Assembly (NCBI GenBank): GCA_013399305.1
Contig: VXAI01000116.1
Coordinates: forward strand, 889,541 to 953,540
DNA: 64,000 nt
Direction of reading: 5' to 3'
DNA from: Rostratula benghalensis
Taxonomy: Eukaryota; Chordata; Aves; Charadriiformes; Rostratulidae
The position numbers and the translations under genes are program-made. This document shows positions 39,539-50,540 of this stretch, one piece after another. The notes beneath the pieces are model-generated. The model was not told where the DNA came from and searched no databases. It worked only from the letters and a program-made list of their open reading frames with translations. Positions within the stretch are counted from its first letter, which is position 1. Each line of letters opens with the position of its first letter.

Positions 39539-40693
39539 GGGGTGGGGTGGGAGGAGAGACGGGGATAAGGTGGAGTGGGATCGGATTTCTTGATTATTTT
39601 TATTGTTAAGGAATAAAACACACCCCGGGCGAACAGCAGAAGAGCGGTGCGCAGGGGCGAAGCCGGCTGCGCGCTCTGCCTTCGCAGCCCCAAAGCTGAG
39701 GAAACCGCAAGCGGGCGGCAGCGGCAGCGCCCTCGGCGGGGGCGGCGGGGGTTTCACGGCTCCCGGTAGAGCGGCGAAGGGGGTGCCAGGCGGCAGGAGC
39801 ACGCACCGCACCCCACCGCCCCCGTCAGTAGCCATCTGCGGGGCGGCGGGTGAGCGGCTTCCCACCCTGACCCCCCCCAGCCTGGGCGGGCGTCCGTCCG
39901 TCTGTCCGTCCCTCCTTCCAGCGCTGCTCCCCGGGAAGGCGAATACAGGTCATGCGAGAGGCCGCCCGGATTTGAGGAACGGTGGTAAAAGGGGCGTGCA
40001 GAGGAGGGAAACCTCGCTCCCTTCCCTCGGGTTGAAAGCCTCCCAAGGCAGCGCTGGCTGTTTGGGGTTGCCGTCGAAGGCAAGCTCCGTCCGCTCGAAC
40101 GGGCTGGCGGCAGGGCTGGTGCCGCGCTCGGCTGGCGGTCCCCGGCCCCAAACGCCCATGGAAGAGGGGGGGGGCGGTGTTAAACCCCGGCCCCCCTCCA
40201 CCCGCCGCCCAGCACCGCAGCCCGCAGGGGCAGCGGGACCCTGCCCCGGAGTTCGGCGCTCTCCTTCCCCGAGGGGCGGGCGGAGGCGCGGCCTTGCCCT
40301 CGGTGCCCTCCCCGCCCCCGGGCCGTGCTCCCGCGCCGCTGGGTGGCCATTTCCAGCGGGTAGCGGCGGCGGCAGCTCTCTGCTCGCCCGGCGGCGGGTC
40401 GGGTGGCCACCGGCCGAGGCGGGTTTCCCGGCAAGCGGCGTAGGCTGCGCCAGCGGCGGCCGTTGGCCGGCTGGGCCGCCCGCAGCGCCCGGCCCGCGGA
40501 AGGACGAGCTGAGGTGGTCGGGCAAGGGCTTGTGGATGGATACCTGCGGCCCCAGGGAGGGAAGGCCAGGCGGGAGGGTGGGCCCAACCCCGAGGTGCCC
40601 CTCCTGGCATCCTGCTCCCTGGTGGTTGCTGGGAATCAGTGCTCCTTCATGCTCCCTGCTGAGGTGACCGAGCAGCAAAGTGTACATTACCTC

Positions 40694-41012
40694 AGATCAG
40701 AGAATTGCCCGGGTTGAAAGGGACCTTTCAGACCATCGAGTTCAACCATCGACCTAACACTGACGAAACCATCACTAAACCATGTCCCTCAGCACCACGT
40801 CTGCCCATCTTCTAAATACCTCCAGGGATGGCAATTTCACCACTTCCCTGGGCAGCCTGTTCCAATGCTCAATAACCATTTCGGTGAAGAAGTTTTTCCT
40901 GATCCAATCTCAACCTTCCCTGGTGCGATTTGAGGCCATTTCCTCTTTGTCCCATCGCTTGTTACCTAGGAGAGGTACCTATAGAGAGGTTACCCCACCT
41001 CTCTATAACCTC
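40694..41012 (-). mobile_element. CR1 LINE 3'-end fragment at edge of LRBA CpG island
   Basis: The text contains GTTGAAAGGGACCTTTCAGA, CATCGAGTTCAACCATC, CTTCCCTGGGCAGCCTGTTCC, AGAAGTTTTTCCTGATCC and TTTGTCCCATCGCTTGTTAC in CR1 reverse-complement order. Only the last roughly 300 bases of the element are present. The distal part has been rearranged into a perfect hairpin (40980-41007), followed by T13. It marks the outer border of the promoter island. Confidence 0.9.
40980..41007. repeat. Perfect 11-bp inverted repeat at CR1 end
   Basis: TATAGAGAGGT (40980-40990), loop TACCCC and ACCTCTCTATA (40997-41007) form a perfect 11-bp stem. The right arm lies where CR1 consensus has CACCTCGCTACAACCTCC, and the left arm resembles the consensus GTAGAGAG segment that normally lies a little further on. 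The hairpin therefore probably arose by a small rearrangement inside the element. Confidence 0.9.
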
Positions 41013-42834
41013 CTTTTTTTTTTTTTTTAACCTTTTAAATGAACCTATTTGTCTGTTAGTAGTCTGCATATCTGGTAGTCTAGTCTGGTAATAAAGAATT
41101 CAGAGGGTCTGCTCCTCCAAACTCATCATTCAAGGAGTCTTCAACTCTGTGCTCCTAACAAGACTCTGTGTGTTAGTAAGGATTACACGTCCTTCTGAGG
41201 ACTGCAGGATCTTCTACCAGCTGTTTATGAGTTTTATTAACAGAGTAATAAACTCTGTTAATAAAATAAACTCGCTACAACTTTGCAGCCCCAAAGATTT
41301 CCAAAGGAAGGATCATTTCAGGGACATGGGGCTGACTTGCAGACAGATATAGGAAAAAAAAATAAGTATATGTGCATTTCAATACTTGACAAATATGCTT
41401 AACATCCCCAGTGATATAAAAAGGTGTCACTTATTTAATTCTACGGAGGGAAAGGGAATGAGTCTTTAGTTTGGTAAGAATTTCTGTGGTTTGGGATGTG
41501 ACCCTAGTGAAATTCCAAAAAGGCCAACAGGTGCCTTGTCTGAGAAATAAAAATTGCACCTTATTCTTGATATTACGCCTTGTTCAGGAAAAAAATTATT
41601 TGCATATGTGACTCTGACTGTATTTACACCAAAAAAAGGTACAGACAAAATCAAACCACAGTCTTTCTGGACAACAGCTTTGTGAAGTGATGTGCCATGC
41701 TCCTGATAAGCATGCTAAAGAAAAATGTAATTACTAAATATTATGCTGGCTGGTTATATTATTACTAGCTAACATTTCAGCTTGTCTCTGGCCTGATTTG
41801 GGAAGGCCATACTTTGTGTGTGTGTTGGTATGGTATTTCCCAAAATAAAAGACACTCCGGAACATGCTCTACTATAATGCTCGTCCCGTTCTTTTCCTAC
41901 ATAATTTTCTTGCATTGTTACGTGTTATCTGTAGAGTGTATGTCAAGACTAGAATATTTCACAGCTGCCTTCATGATTGAATGTTCAGCTCATCTGCAGT
42001 CTCTTCCTCAGAATTAGAAATGTTTGGAAATAATAATGCCAGCACCTTCAGTCTCTATGATGCTACAGCGAAGTTGTGTACATGCTGTGTGATCTCAGCA
42101 TTTCAATCTTGGAGTTTCCTGACAGCAGCATTTCTTACGCGTGTTCTGGGTTTCTCCCAGCTATTGCTCGAGCTTCCCTGTCGTTCAGTGAGTCACCTGT
42201 AGTTTCCTAAAGTATTGTCTTCCCTTTTGTAAGGAAGATCTAATTTTAATTGGAGCCTTTCAAGTAGCCAGCAAATCCAGTTTGCCAGTGAAGACAGCAC
42301 TGTCACATTGAATCCTGTCAGATCTTCCTGTCTTTTCTTACAGATAAATAAGTATTTCTTGACTGGTCTTGATTGGTAAAGGCAGTAGGGTATGTGCATC
42401 AGTCAAGGCAGGTAATGTTCTGCAAGTTTAGGGTTCAAAAGATGGTTGTTTTAATTTGATTTTTCCAGCCAGGTAAACACAAAGCTAAATTCTCCAGGTG
42501 GTCTAGAGCCCATTTGGGCTGGTTTTATGTTGAAGCAACCATGGTAGTTGCCACAAACCTACCACCCAAGGTTTGAAGAAACATACAATACAATAAAAAT
42601 GACAGAAAGTTTTCTCTAAGCCTTACAACCCTAAAGACAATCAAAAAGCATGGATTAAAACTTAATTTAAGCCCCAGATTTGGAACGAGCTCCCTAAGGT
42701 TTTATGGAAACTACAAGTCTCTGAACGCAATTTTAAGAAAAATATACTTTCTGTTTCAATAACCTTTCGAAGTATTACTACACATACTGGTTTAGAAGCT
42801 CCATTCAGATCTTCTGAACCCTCTGTTCACCACC

Positions 42835-43050
42835 AATCAGACCTCATCTGGGATGCCGTGTCCCATTCCAGGCTCCCCAGGGCATACCGCAGCAGGTCCT
42901 GCAACAGGCCACAAAGATGAAGAAGGGACTCAAACATCTGGTCTACACCAGAGGAAAGGCTGAGTGAGCTGGGACTGTTCAGTGAGGGGAGAGAAGACTC
43001 GGAGGTATCTTTTCAATGTGCACCAATATCTAGCGAGGGGAGTCAAGTAC
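42835..43050 (+). mobile_element. CR1 LINE fragment, plus orientation
   Basis: CAGACCTCATCTGGGATGCC, AGGCTCCCCAGGGC, CACAAAGATGAAGAAGGGAC, GAGGAAAGGCTGAGTGAGCT and GGGACTGTTCAGTGAGG follow the order of the CR1 coding strand (region upstream of the C-terminal tail). The fragment is diverged and ends near a CAATGTGCACCAATATCT phrase corresponding to the CR1 'TCAATGTCTACAAGTATCT' region. No intact frame remains. Confidence 0.8.
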
Positions 43051-43461
43051 AGCAGCTAAGGAGCAGACCCACTGCCAGCTTTGTTGCATCTGTTGCAAGA
43101 AAAGTAATTTTTGGCAGCTGGAGTCATTAACCCTGTTAATTGCTGCAGCTAAATCTGAACAGTGTTCAGGGATCAGATCTTTTACCAACACCCTCCCCAC
43201 CCCCCGGCCCCCACCCCATTTATTTCATAGAAGATAAGAAAGCAAGCATCCAGAATAACTCATAAATTCCTCCTACTTACACAGCCCAACACAGCCCATT
43301 GTTGTGGTCAGTTTTGTCGCAGCCGGGGAGGAGGCTCATGGATCCAGTAATGTCAGCAAAATCTTTTGAATGAGGTACATTTTAGCAATAAAAAAATCTG
43401 CCTTTAAGCAAAACGAGAGAAAACAAATAATATATAATTTAATAAGCTTTTATGATAAAAT

Positions 43462-43517
43462 GCTCCTTGATCTTAAAGGTCTTTTCCAATCTAAGACATT
43501 CTGAGATTCTATGATTT
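43462..43517 (+). mobile_element. CR1 LINE terminal 3' end, plus orientation
   Basis: CTCCTTGATCTTAAAGGTCTTTTCC, AATCTAAGACATTCTGAGA and TTCTATGATTT form the last roughly 55 bases of a CR1, including its ATTCTATGA-type terminal repeat. It may belong to the same insertion as the fragment at 42.84-43.05 kb, but the 400 bases between do not read as CR1, so a deletion or insertion or independent origin is possible. Confidence 0.72.
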
Positions 43518-46500
43518 AAAAGCTGCTTTAAAAATCCTTGACTGGAAATTAAAATCCAGACAAAAAAGGTGTTTACCTTAAATATGAGAGGTCCTTACTG
43601 TTTCTACAGAGAACTTAATGCATCAAGAGAGCAATGTAATAAAGTAATCCCATAATAAAGATTAGCCTTGCCTAAGGAGGAAGTTTTCTTTTGATTAGGT
43701 GTGAAGGTTTTTGCAGTAGATGTTAGATGGTATTATTTTATATTTTTAAATATACTTCAGTGAGGTTTTTATAATGTAGATTTTTAGGTTTTTTATAATG
43801 TATTTTGTAAAATGCTCTTGGTGAATATTACTCACTTTTGTTTAGAAGTGCAATCAGTTTATGTCTTCGTTTGTCTGCATCATGTGTTTATGTTTATCAG
43901 TATCAGTGTGTTTAAAAGCACTGGATCAATAAATGGATGCTTAATGAGTCTCAGCAAGGTGGCACTGGAAAATATGTTTCCAGTCTCAAAGGAAATTATG
44001 CTGGTACTGAGCTGAAGGAGCTGCTCTGGCTCGTTTCTTCAGTTCCATCAGCTTAGAAAGGATCTTCAAAATGTCGCTGTTATTCCTTAACACTGTCCAA
44101 AGCCATCTCAGGAAATAGCTCATCTCTGTCAGAGGAAATACGAACTTTGGCCACGGTAAGTTCTGAATAAACTTATGAAACAACTCATTGTGTACCCTTT
44201 TTAATGAGCACTACTTACTCTTCCTTTTGAGTCATGTACCCTTAGCCTTTTTTCCACTCCCTCATTTGTACTAAAAGATGCAATTGTTGTTGTGAAAGTC
44301 GTCTTAAAAGGCAGTTTCTGTCAGCACCGTAAGGCAAGTTTACTTCATTTTCTGCTTTGATAATAAACCCCACGCTGTGTTTGGACATTACAAAAAACCC
44401 CAAAGCACATGAAATTAGCATACAGAAGACACTATCAATCATGTTCCTTCACTGAGGCCCTGGTCACCAAACCCCAGGTTGAAATGCCATGTGCTTTAGA
44501 TCAGATGTCTGCACGCTTGCAGAGTGGGCTGGAGGGAGGTGGCCTTGAGCTTGCGCTTCCCCACCTTTGCTCTGCTGCTCCCAAAGGGTTCTGTGAGTTT
44601 GGGGAAGCAGCACCTCCCGGCCTGGTGGCCACCCTGCCCACCCACATCATTACACCTGCCAGTCGTTGCTCCTGTGCTGTTCAAACTCTCCAACCAAACC
44701 CGGTTTTGCTATTTAAAAGGCAAGAGTCCAATGCAAAGAGTCCAAAGGAAGCAAAAGACTTAGAAATAGCTCCGCATTAGAGTTTGGAGAAGGATTATGA
44801 GAGGTTTGCTGCATAAAACTCAAGTATGATCTCAGAGGATGTTTTGAAATCCCCAACAAACTGCTTCTCGCAGAGGCTGGATTAAGATCTGTGGAATAAA
44901 TGTAGCTACGGGCGTGTGCTGCATCACAGAAAGGAATGAGTAACATTCATACATCATAAACTTTTATGATTCTAATTATTGTTGTTATTATTATTGAAAC
45001 AGCTCGCTCTTAGCATGTATTGTGAAGTCTCTGTCTTCCAGCTCTATTGTAGGTTTACAACTAGAAAGCTTAGAGATGCTCCTGTCATGAACACCCTGGC
45101 ACATCTCCCCCTGGCTTTTCATACTTCTCTGGATCACAACACTGAAGTAAAAACAGTTAGAAAAGAACAGACAAGCCTGAGGATTTTGGCAAAGTCATTT
45201 TTTTTCCCCAGAGACCATGCAGCAACTGGTGGCTACACAAAAAGAAAAGAGAGTGGGTGCGTGGGCATTTGTGGGGGGGTATGGGGGTGTGTATCCCTGA
45301 TAATTCACGCTATATTTGTTTTTCTTTTTTGAAATAACTTTTATAGGTTTTGGATGCTGTATTAATTTTCACTCAGCTGAAACTTTTATAACTACTAACT
45401 AATAAGCTTTTATTTTAATGTAACACTTTTTTTTTTTTTTAATTATCTCATTTTCTTTTCAATATTGCTCCCCCTGAACAGATACTTGTGTAGGATTCAG
45501 AGCGGGGACATTCTGTTGGAGGGAGAAAATTTCATAGGGCTCTGTGTAGGAGGATGAGCAGGGCAAGGAAGAGGAGGAGATCTTCACGTTTTGGAAGGAA
45601 GGAATGGGACTGTATTAAAATAATGAGGTGAATTAAACAGAACAGAACAGCAGAAAGTGAAAGGAATGGGGACTAAGAGACTGTTTTGATAGAAACAGGG
45701 ATGGATGGCAAGGAGGTGCACAGGGAGACAGTTCATACAGAGCAGTAAAGAATCAAGGGAATCAGTATTTTAGGAAAGGAAAACAGAAATAAAAGATTTA
45801 GATGCTTGCGGCACTTACCAGGCTCTTCCAAACTGCAGTGTCTTTCATTAGAATATTGCAACAGCCACATATCAAGAACAGTCTTTTATCTATTTATTTA
45901 TCACAAGAAACTAAAGTGATCAAGGATGGTCTGACTAGATCAGCTGTGGTGTTTTGCACATCAAGGCACTCAAACTGTCTACTTTGCAAGGCAGTCAGGT
46001 GCTAGAAGACAGCAGCTTCCCGTTAAGCAGCAGGTGCTGTGGAAGCTAGCATTTCCTGAAGATATAAATCTTTTGCATAATCCTTTCTATATTATCCCCT
46101 GCATCCTATGAATTTAATACCCCCCCCCCATTTGAACCCCTACGTTTATGAAACCAGAGATCCACTCCACCACTGATCTGATTAGTCCAGTTAGCACCAA
46201 CTGAAACCAAAAGATAAACCTTACCTCCACCTCAAAATGCTGTGAGCATCTACCTAGCTAACTCTGGGAGAAAAACTTGCATCTGCCAGCAGGGCTTGGC
46301 TGTGGTATTAGGACACAGTAAAATTTTGACTGAACTTAAGAAATTAATTGAGCAAAGGTAGATCTGAGCAGTTTCCATGGCGTTATGTCCATCTTGGTTT
46401 GGTAACACCTGACAGTCATAAGTGGTGCTACTGATGTTATAGCAATTAATCTATTGGCAATGCCTGTAGGGAACACAAAGCCAGTGACAGCTATTACCTA

Positions 46501-47413
46501 GATGAATACTTTGAGTTAAATTTATTTTCTTTATGTTAACAAGGTAAATTGTGGGACAAGCTGGGTGAGTTGTGTAGTGATTTAAATATCATGTCAAATT
46601 GTCACCCAAACCTGTTGACTATAACGTCACTAGTAAGAGCTAGGCCACTGTATCTCTGCAGCTGCAGCCACCTACCCACCCACAGAAGAGATAAACTGAT
46701 CTCTCTGTTAACAAGGATTAGCCACAGTTAAGGAAACTATTGATTTGCATATGTACAGATAAATGAAATTAAACTTTTGATATGCTGTTGTACTTGGAAA
46801 GCTTGCAAAAATGCTGAGCCACATCGTCCTGATTACCTTGGATTAACTTTCATTACTGCTATCTACTGCAGAGATTGACATCTGTACTTAAGGATTGTTT
46901 CACTGCACTGCAACTACAGTCCTGATAAATGCAAAAAGGCCCCAAAGATCCAGAACTTTTTCAAGACTTAGCCTAGTGCTTCTCATAAATCCTAAGTTCA
47001 CATGTAAATTTTTGAGATAAAACATTCCTGGGAGGCTGGTTTTCAAATCCATGTCTGGAAGGCTAAAGAGATGTTCAATAAGATTGTTTTAATTACAGAT
47101 CTGCATCAGATGAAGAAACTGTACACTTCAGATCAGTGAAAAATGCCAAAGTAAGTAGGGAAAAAAAGAGTAGAAAGTTAGCACTGCGCATCTTTCTTTC
47201 TTTACTTCTAGTCCTTTTAGGAATGGTCATGCTTCATATTGGAGAAGAAGAGAGGTGGGAGAATGTTGCAGGAATAATTGCATGACTGTGATTATCTCAC
47301 AGCTGAGTAGACACTGGAAATCTTTATACACAGAGCTTCACAAATGGTGGCACCTGCCAGTGGTGGCACACAGTCTGTTGCCAAGCAGCTGCCTGGCCAG
47401 CAAAGAGCCAAGA

Positions 47414-47443
47414 GCTGCTGCTGCTGCTGCTGCTGCTGCCGCC
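47414..47443 (+). repeat. (GCT)8(GCC)2 trinucleotide repeat
   Basis: Eight GCT units are followed by two GCC units. In one plus frame (47255-47653, 132 codons) they would encode ten alanines; in the next plus frame cysteines and arginines; on the minus strand serines. The surrounding roughly 250 bases are GC-richer than their neighbourhood, with a few CpGs, but no coding assignment is possible. Confidence 0.9.
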
Positions 47444-48771
47444 GTGGTGGCTCTGATCAGCAGCTTCAGCTATTGCACTTCTTCCTCTGCAGGCTTGGCC
47501 AGGGTCCCCTGGGTGCACTACCAGAGGTCTTTGTACAGATACCCACTGAACCCTGCTTCGGTTCACACTGTAGGTGCGACCCGCTTCCAGAGGCCTCGTC
47601 TGCCTGAGGGGAGAGTAACTATCAAGGCTATTCCACGTTCTACACTTCAATAATTCTGAGGTAAAAGCATTATGCCCAAGGTGGGTTTTTTTTTTCCCAA
47701 GGATAGCTGATGTTGCACTATAATAAAATTGTTATTATTCTTAATTAAGAATCTTGCTTTATTTAAATTCTAATTTTTTAATTACTCTGTCAAATTCACC
47801 TCTAATGAGTTCCCTTTATCATAAAAAGAGCTAGCTTTCTTCTTCATGTTTCCATTTCTTTGTTACATTCTTATGAGCTTGCAAATCTGTAAGCACTTTT
47901 CTCCATTTGCAGGCCAAAGCAGGGAGGTCAGGACGTTTATAAGGACCTGGAATTCCAAAAAATTCATTTTGTATTTTAGTTTTGATTATTGCCACTTAAG
48001 CATAATGACAACATTCATCCAGTTAAAAGTTCGGTTTCATTGGAAATTGCTTTTTTTTGCCCAGTGAACCATGGCTAATAAAAAATGTATGTGCTACTCT
48101 TTCATAAGTAAAAAAAATAGTAAAATAGTCTCATAAGTAAAATAAAATAAAAAATGGAGAGTGAACAACTTTCTGTTCTAACATGGCCATCTGTCATTTA
48201 TAAAGACATCACCCCATTAACCTGTCTAATCAACTCCATTCTTTTTTCAAAGTTGGTTAAGTAAGTTTATGAGGAGACATAGATGTTCTCTTGATTAAAT
48301 CTGTTGTAAAACGGCCTCCCTGGTGTTCTGCTTTGTGTGCATTTACACATATAAAGGTAATTACAAGTACATATCACTACTGTAAATTCCATGCTTGTCA
48401 TATTACAGTACATGACATTTTCATTTCCTCCTGGTGAAAATGAAATCTGATATTTTCTGTTCAAGCAATAACGACCAATTAGAATTTGTTATTATTAATG
48501 TTTGTCCTAAAGTGCTCCAAGTCATGAGGTGGTTTCCTCCTCAGCAGTCAAATTTATAGTGTGGAAAAAAAGGGGTTGACATGTTGCTATACCACCTTCA
48601 ACCATTCCCTCTCGAGCCTGGTTATTCCCTCAACAAACTGGGAGATCTCCATGGAAAATCCGCAATGTAGGGGAGAACATTACTCAGTTCAAGTTTAAAG
48701 TTGGGAGCTGAAATACCTGATTCTCCTCATCAGAAACGTCTGGTCTATCTCTGCCCTTCCTTCCTGATGTT

Positions 48772-49050
48772 TTGCTTTTATCGCAGGGACCAGAGCTTAG
48801 TTCTCTGGCAAGTGCATGTAGCTCTGCTACAGAAGCCAGGGGCAGTCCAGTTGTATCAGTTCTGATGCAATGTGGTCAGCTCTCTTCACTGGGATTTCGT
48901 CAGTGCCCTCAGATTCAATCAGTAATGGGGAAGCTATTGGAGATGGACTCTTTGAAGACCGAGTCCTTGAAGACCGGCCCAAGGAATGAATTCGAGCGAC
49001 TGTGCTGTACCTGGGAAGGCTTCTGTAATATGCAGTCAAAGTTTAGGTGA
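48772..49050. other. CpG-retaining segment open in three frames, gene status unknown
   Basis: The segment keeps five CpG dinucleotides between 48898 and 48998 in otherwise CpG-depleted DNA. It is open in a 92-codon plus frame (48772-49050), a second plus frame of about 50 codons ending near 48988, and a 70-codon minus frame (48827-49039). A good plus-strand acceptor (TTGCTTTTATCGCAG ending 48786) precedes it. TTGAAGACCG occurs twice 15 bases apart (48952 and 48967). The composition is protein-like, but I recognise no family. It may be an exon fragment, a retropseudogene or part of an unlisted repeat. Confidence 0.3.
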
Positions 49051-50059
49051 ATAGCTAAAATAATGAATATGCTTTAAACACACTACTAGTCACTTAGGTA
49101 AGTTCCAAATAGGTTATATTAAATAAAATGCCAGTTTTCTCACTGCCAATTTCAGCATTTGGATTTGTATTTTTTTTTTTTTGCTGCCCCATTCTTCTTT
49201 TACTTGAAAGAAAATATGTGTCCTCAAATCCTAAGTTGAGTAGATTTACCCTTATAGAGAATTTTTTGTAAAGGTCCTTTGGCTGTGATGAATAGCACAT
49301 TTCTTTTCAGAGGAGTACTCACCACTTGGTTTGAGAACCAAATCTCTTTACATGACATGTGAAATCTTCCCTCGAGAAGCTTTCCTGGAGACACCAGCGA
49401 CACAAAAACCTACAGCAAAGAGAAGAGGAAAGACAATTTTGTATCCTATGTGGAGGGACAGGGGGTTAAAAAAGAGCAGGCAGATGGAGTTACGCCATGG
49501 CACATCATATGATAGAAAGCAGATGATAACTTTTGGGGTGCTTCTTTTGGAAGAAGGAAATGGATCTGCTCTACTTTCAGTGAAGTGCTGTGGAGGAGGC
49601 TGGTAAAGAATTGGTCAGGGAGTATTACAGCTCAGGGAGTCACCAGTGTGTCTCCTGACAGAACTCAGGGCATTAGAAATTCAAAGGCAGCCTAAAAATA
49701 CTCAGACAAAAAAAGGAATACCTATAATCTTTGCTCAAGCGCAGAGGCAGAAGGATGGAGAATTTCTTTCTGAATCTGGCTGGCCACTTTTTCCTGGTTC
49801 ATAGTCATGTGTAGCATAGTCGGAGACATAAAAGTGGCAACTATTTCATCACCTTTTTCTCTCCATACAGAAAACCGACCCTTTGAACAACAAGGAGTAA
49901 GCTCACGCCACCGTTACAGTCCGAAGGCAACTGGATGTAATACTGTGCCAGCAGCTGAAATTTTAATCCGGTGCTGGCAATCTGAAAAATGGAGTGGTTT
50001 TGCACACTTTGAGATCTACTTTACTGGCTCCTGTCTGATAAATTTCTTTTTTTCTCAAC

Positions 50060-50423
50060 AAGCGAAGGGAGGCAGCGGTCACAGCGAGGAGAAGCAGCGG
50101 TGGCAAACTGAAACTCTGAACTTCAGCTTGTTGGGGCAGCCGGCAGACAGGCCCTCCCGGAGGGTGCTCTGCAGGGGGAAGGGCCACAGGGAGCTGCTCA
50201 GGCTTCCAGGCAGCCTCCTGAAAGCGCGGGGATGGTCCATCCTGAACAGCAGGAAAATGGGTGTGCGCAGCAGGCGGTCAGACTGGCCGAACAGGAAACT
50301 CCAAACCCAGTTCAGACGTGGAAAGGAAGTGTTTGGGGCTGGAAGCAGGGATGGGCTGAGCAGGAGAAATAGAAGTATCATGGATATACGGAGGTGGAGG
50401 CGAGTGGTACGCGCTGTTAGCTG
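50060..50423. other. GC-rich intergenic segment, long frames on both strands
   Basis: GC-rich sequence with retained CpGs supports a 216-codon plus frame (49807-50457) and a 136-codon minus frame (50079-50489). The plus frame ends inside CR1-like sequence. Its composition (many Arg, Ser, Gly, Trp) does not resemble a domain I know. I cannot separate a noncoding exon from chance. Confidence 0.25.
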
Positions 50424-50540
50424 TTTCCCAGAGAGGCTGTGGAGTCCCCAGCCTTGAAGATTTAAAAATCTTGAAAGCCTAAGGTCCAAAGCAACCTGAT
50501 CTAACTTTGAAACTAGACCTGCTCTGGGGCAGGAAGCAGA
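50424..50540 (+). mobile_element. Short diverged CR1-type 3' fragment
   Basis: CCCAGAGAGGCTGTGGAGTC, CCAGCCTTGAAGATTTAAAA and CAACCTGATCTAACTTTGAA resemble the 'CCCAGAGAGGCTGTGGAGTCTCC ... GACCTGCTCT' segment at the end of many avian CR1 subfamilies. The terminal ATTCTATG repeat is not seen. The upstream GC-rich part of the same open frame (from 49807) cannot be assigned to CR1. Confidence 0.6.

Larger units (their letters stand above)
38290..40660. promoter_or_regulatory. LRBA: CpG-island promoter region of LRBA, possibly bidirectional
   Basis: The sequence switches from AT-rich intron to dense CpG exactly at the LRBA start codon and stays GC-rich until the CR1 fragment at 40.69 kb. Two AT interruptions break it: a T-rich tract at 38750-38798 and a segment at about 39460-39605 containing T19. 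I see no TATA box appropriate for LRBA. Sp1-type GC boxes, an NRF1-like site and YY1-like GCCGCCATG (39138-39146) and GATGGCGG (39322-39329) are present, as expected for a dispersed housekeeping promoter. The long open frames on both strands here (up to 354 codons at 39603-40667) consist of Arg/Pro/Gly/Ala-rich composition and look like GC-bias frames, not genes. Confidence 0.8.

Noticed and set aside
39603..40667. 354-codon plus-strand open frame in the CpG island (and a 261-codon minus frame over the same DNA)
   Set aside because: Both strands are open at once, composition is Arg/Pro/Gly/Ala-rich with no domain, and the frame starts in a T-rich stretch. This is the usual result of stop-codon scarcity in GC-rich promoter DNA.
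44409..44780. Overlapping open frames at 44.4-44.8 kb as a gene
   Set aside because: Moderately GC-rich sequence with frames on both strands, no splice context or family motif.
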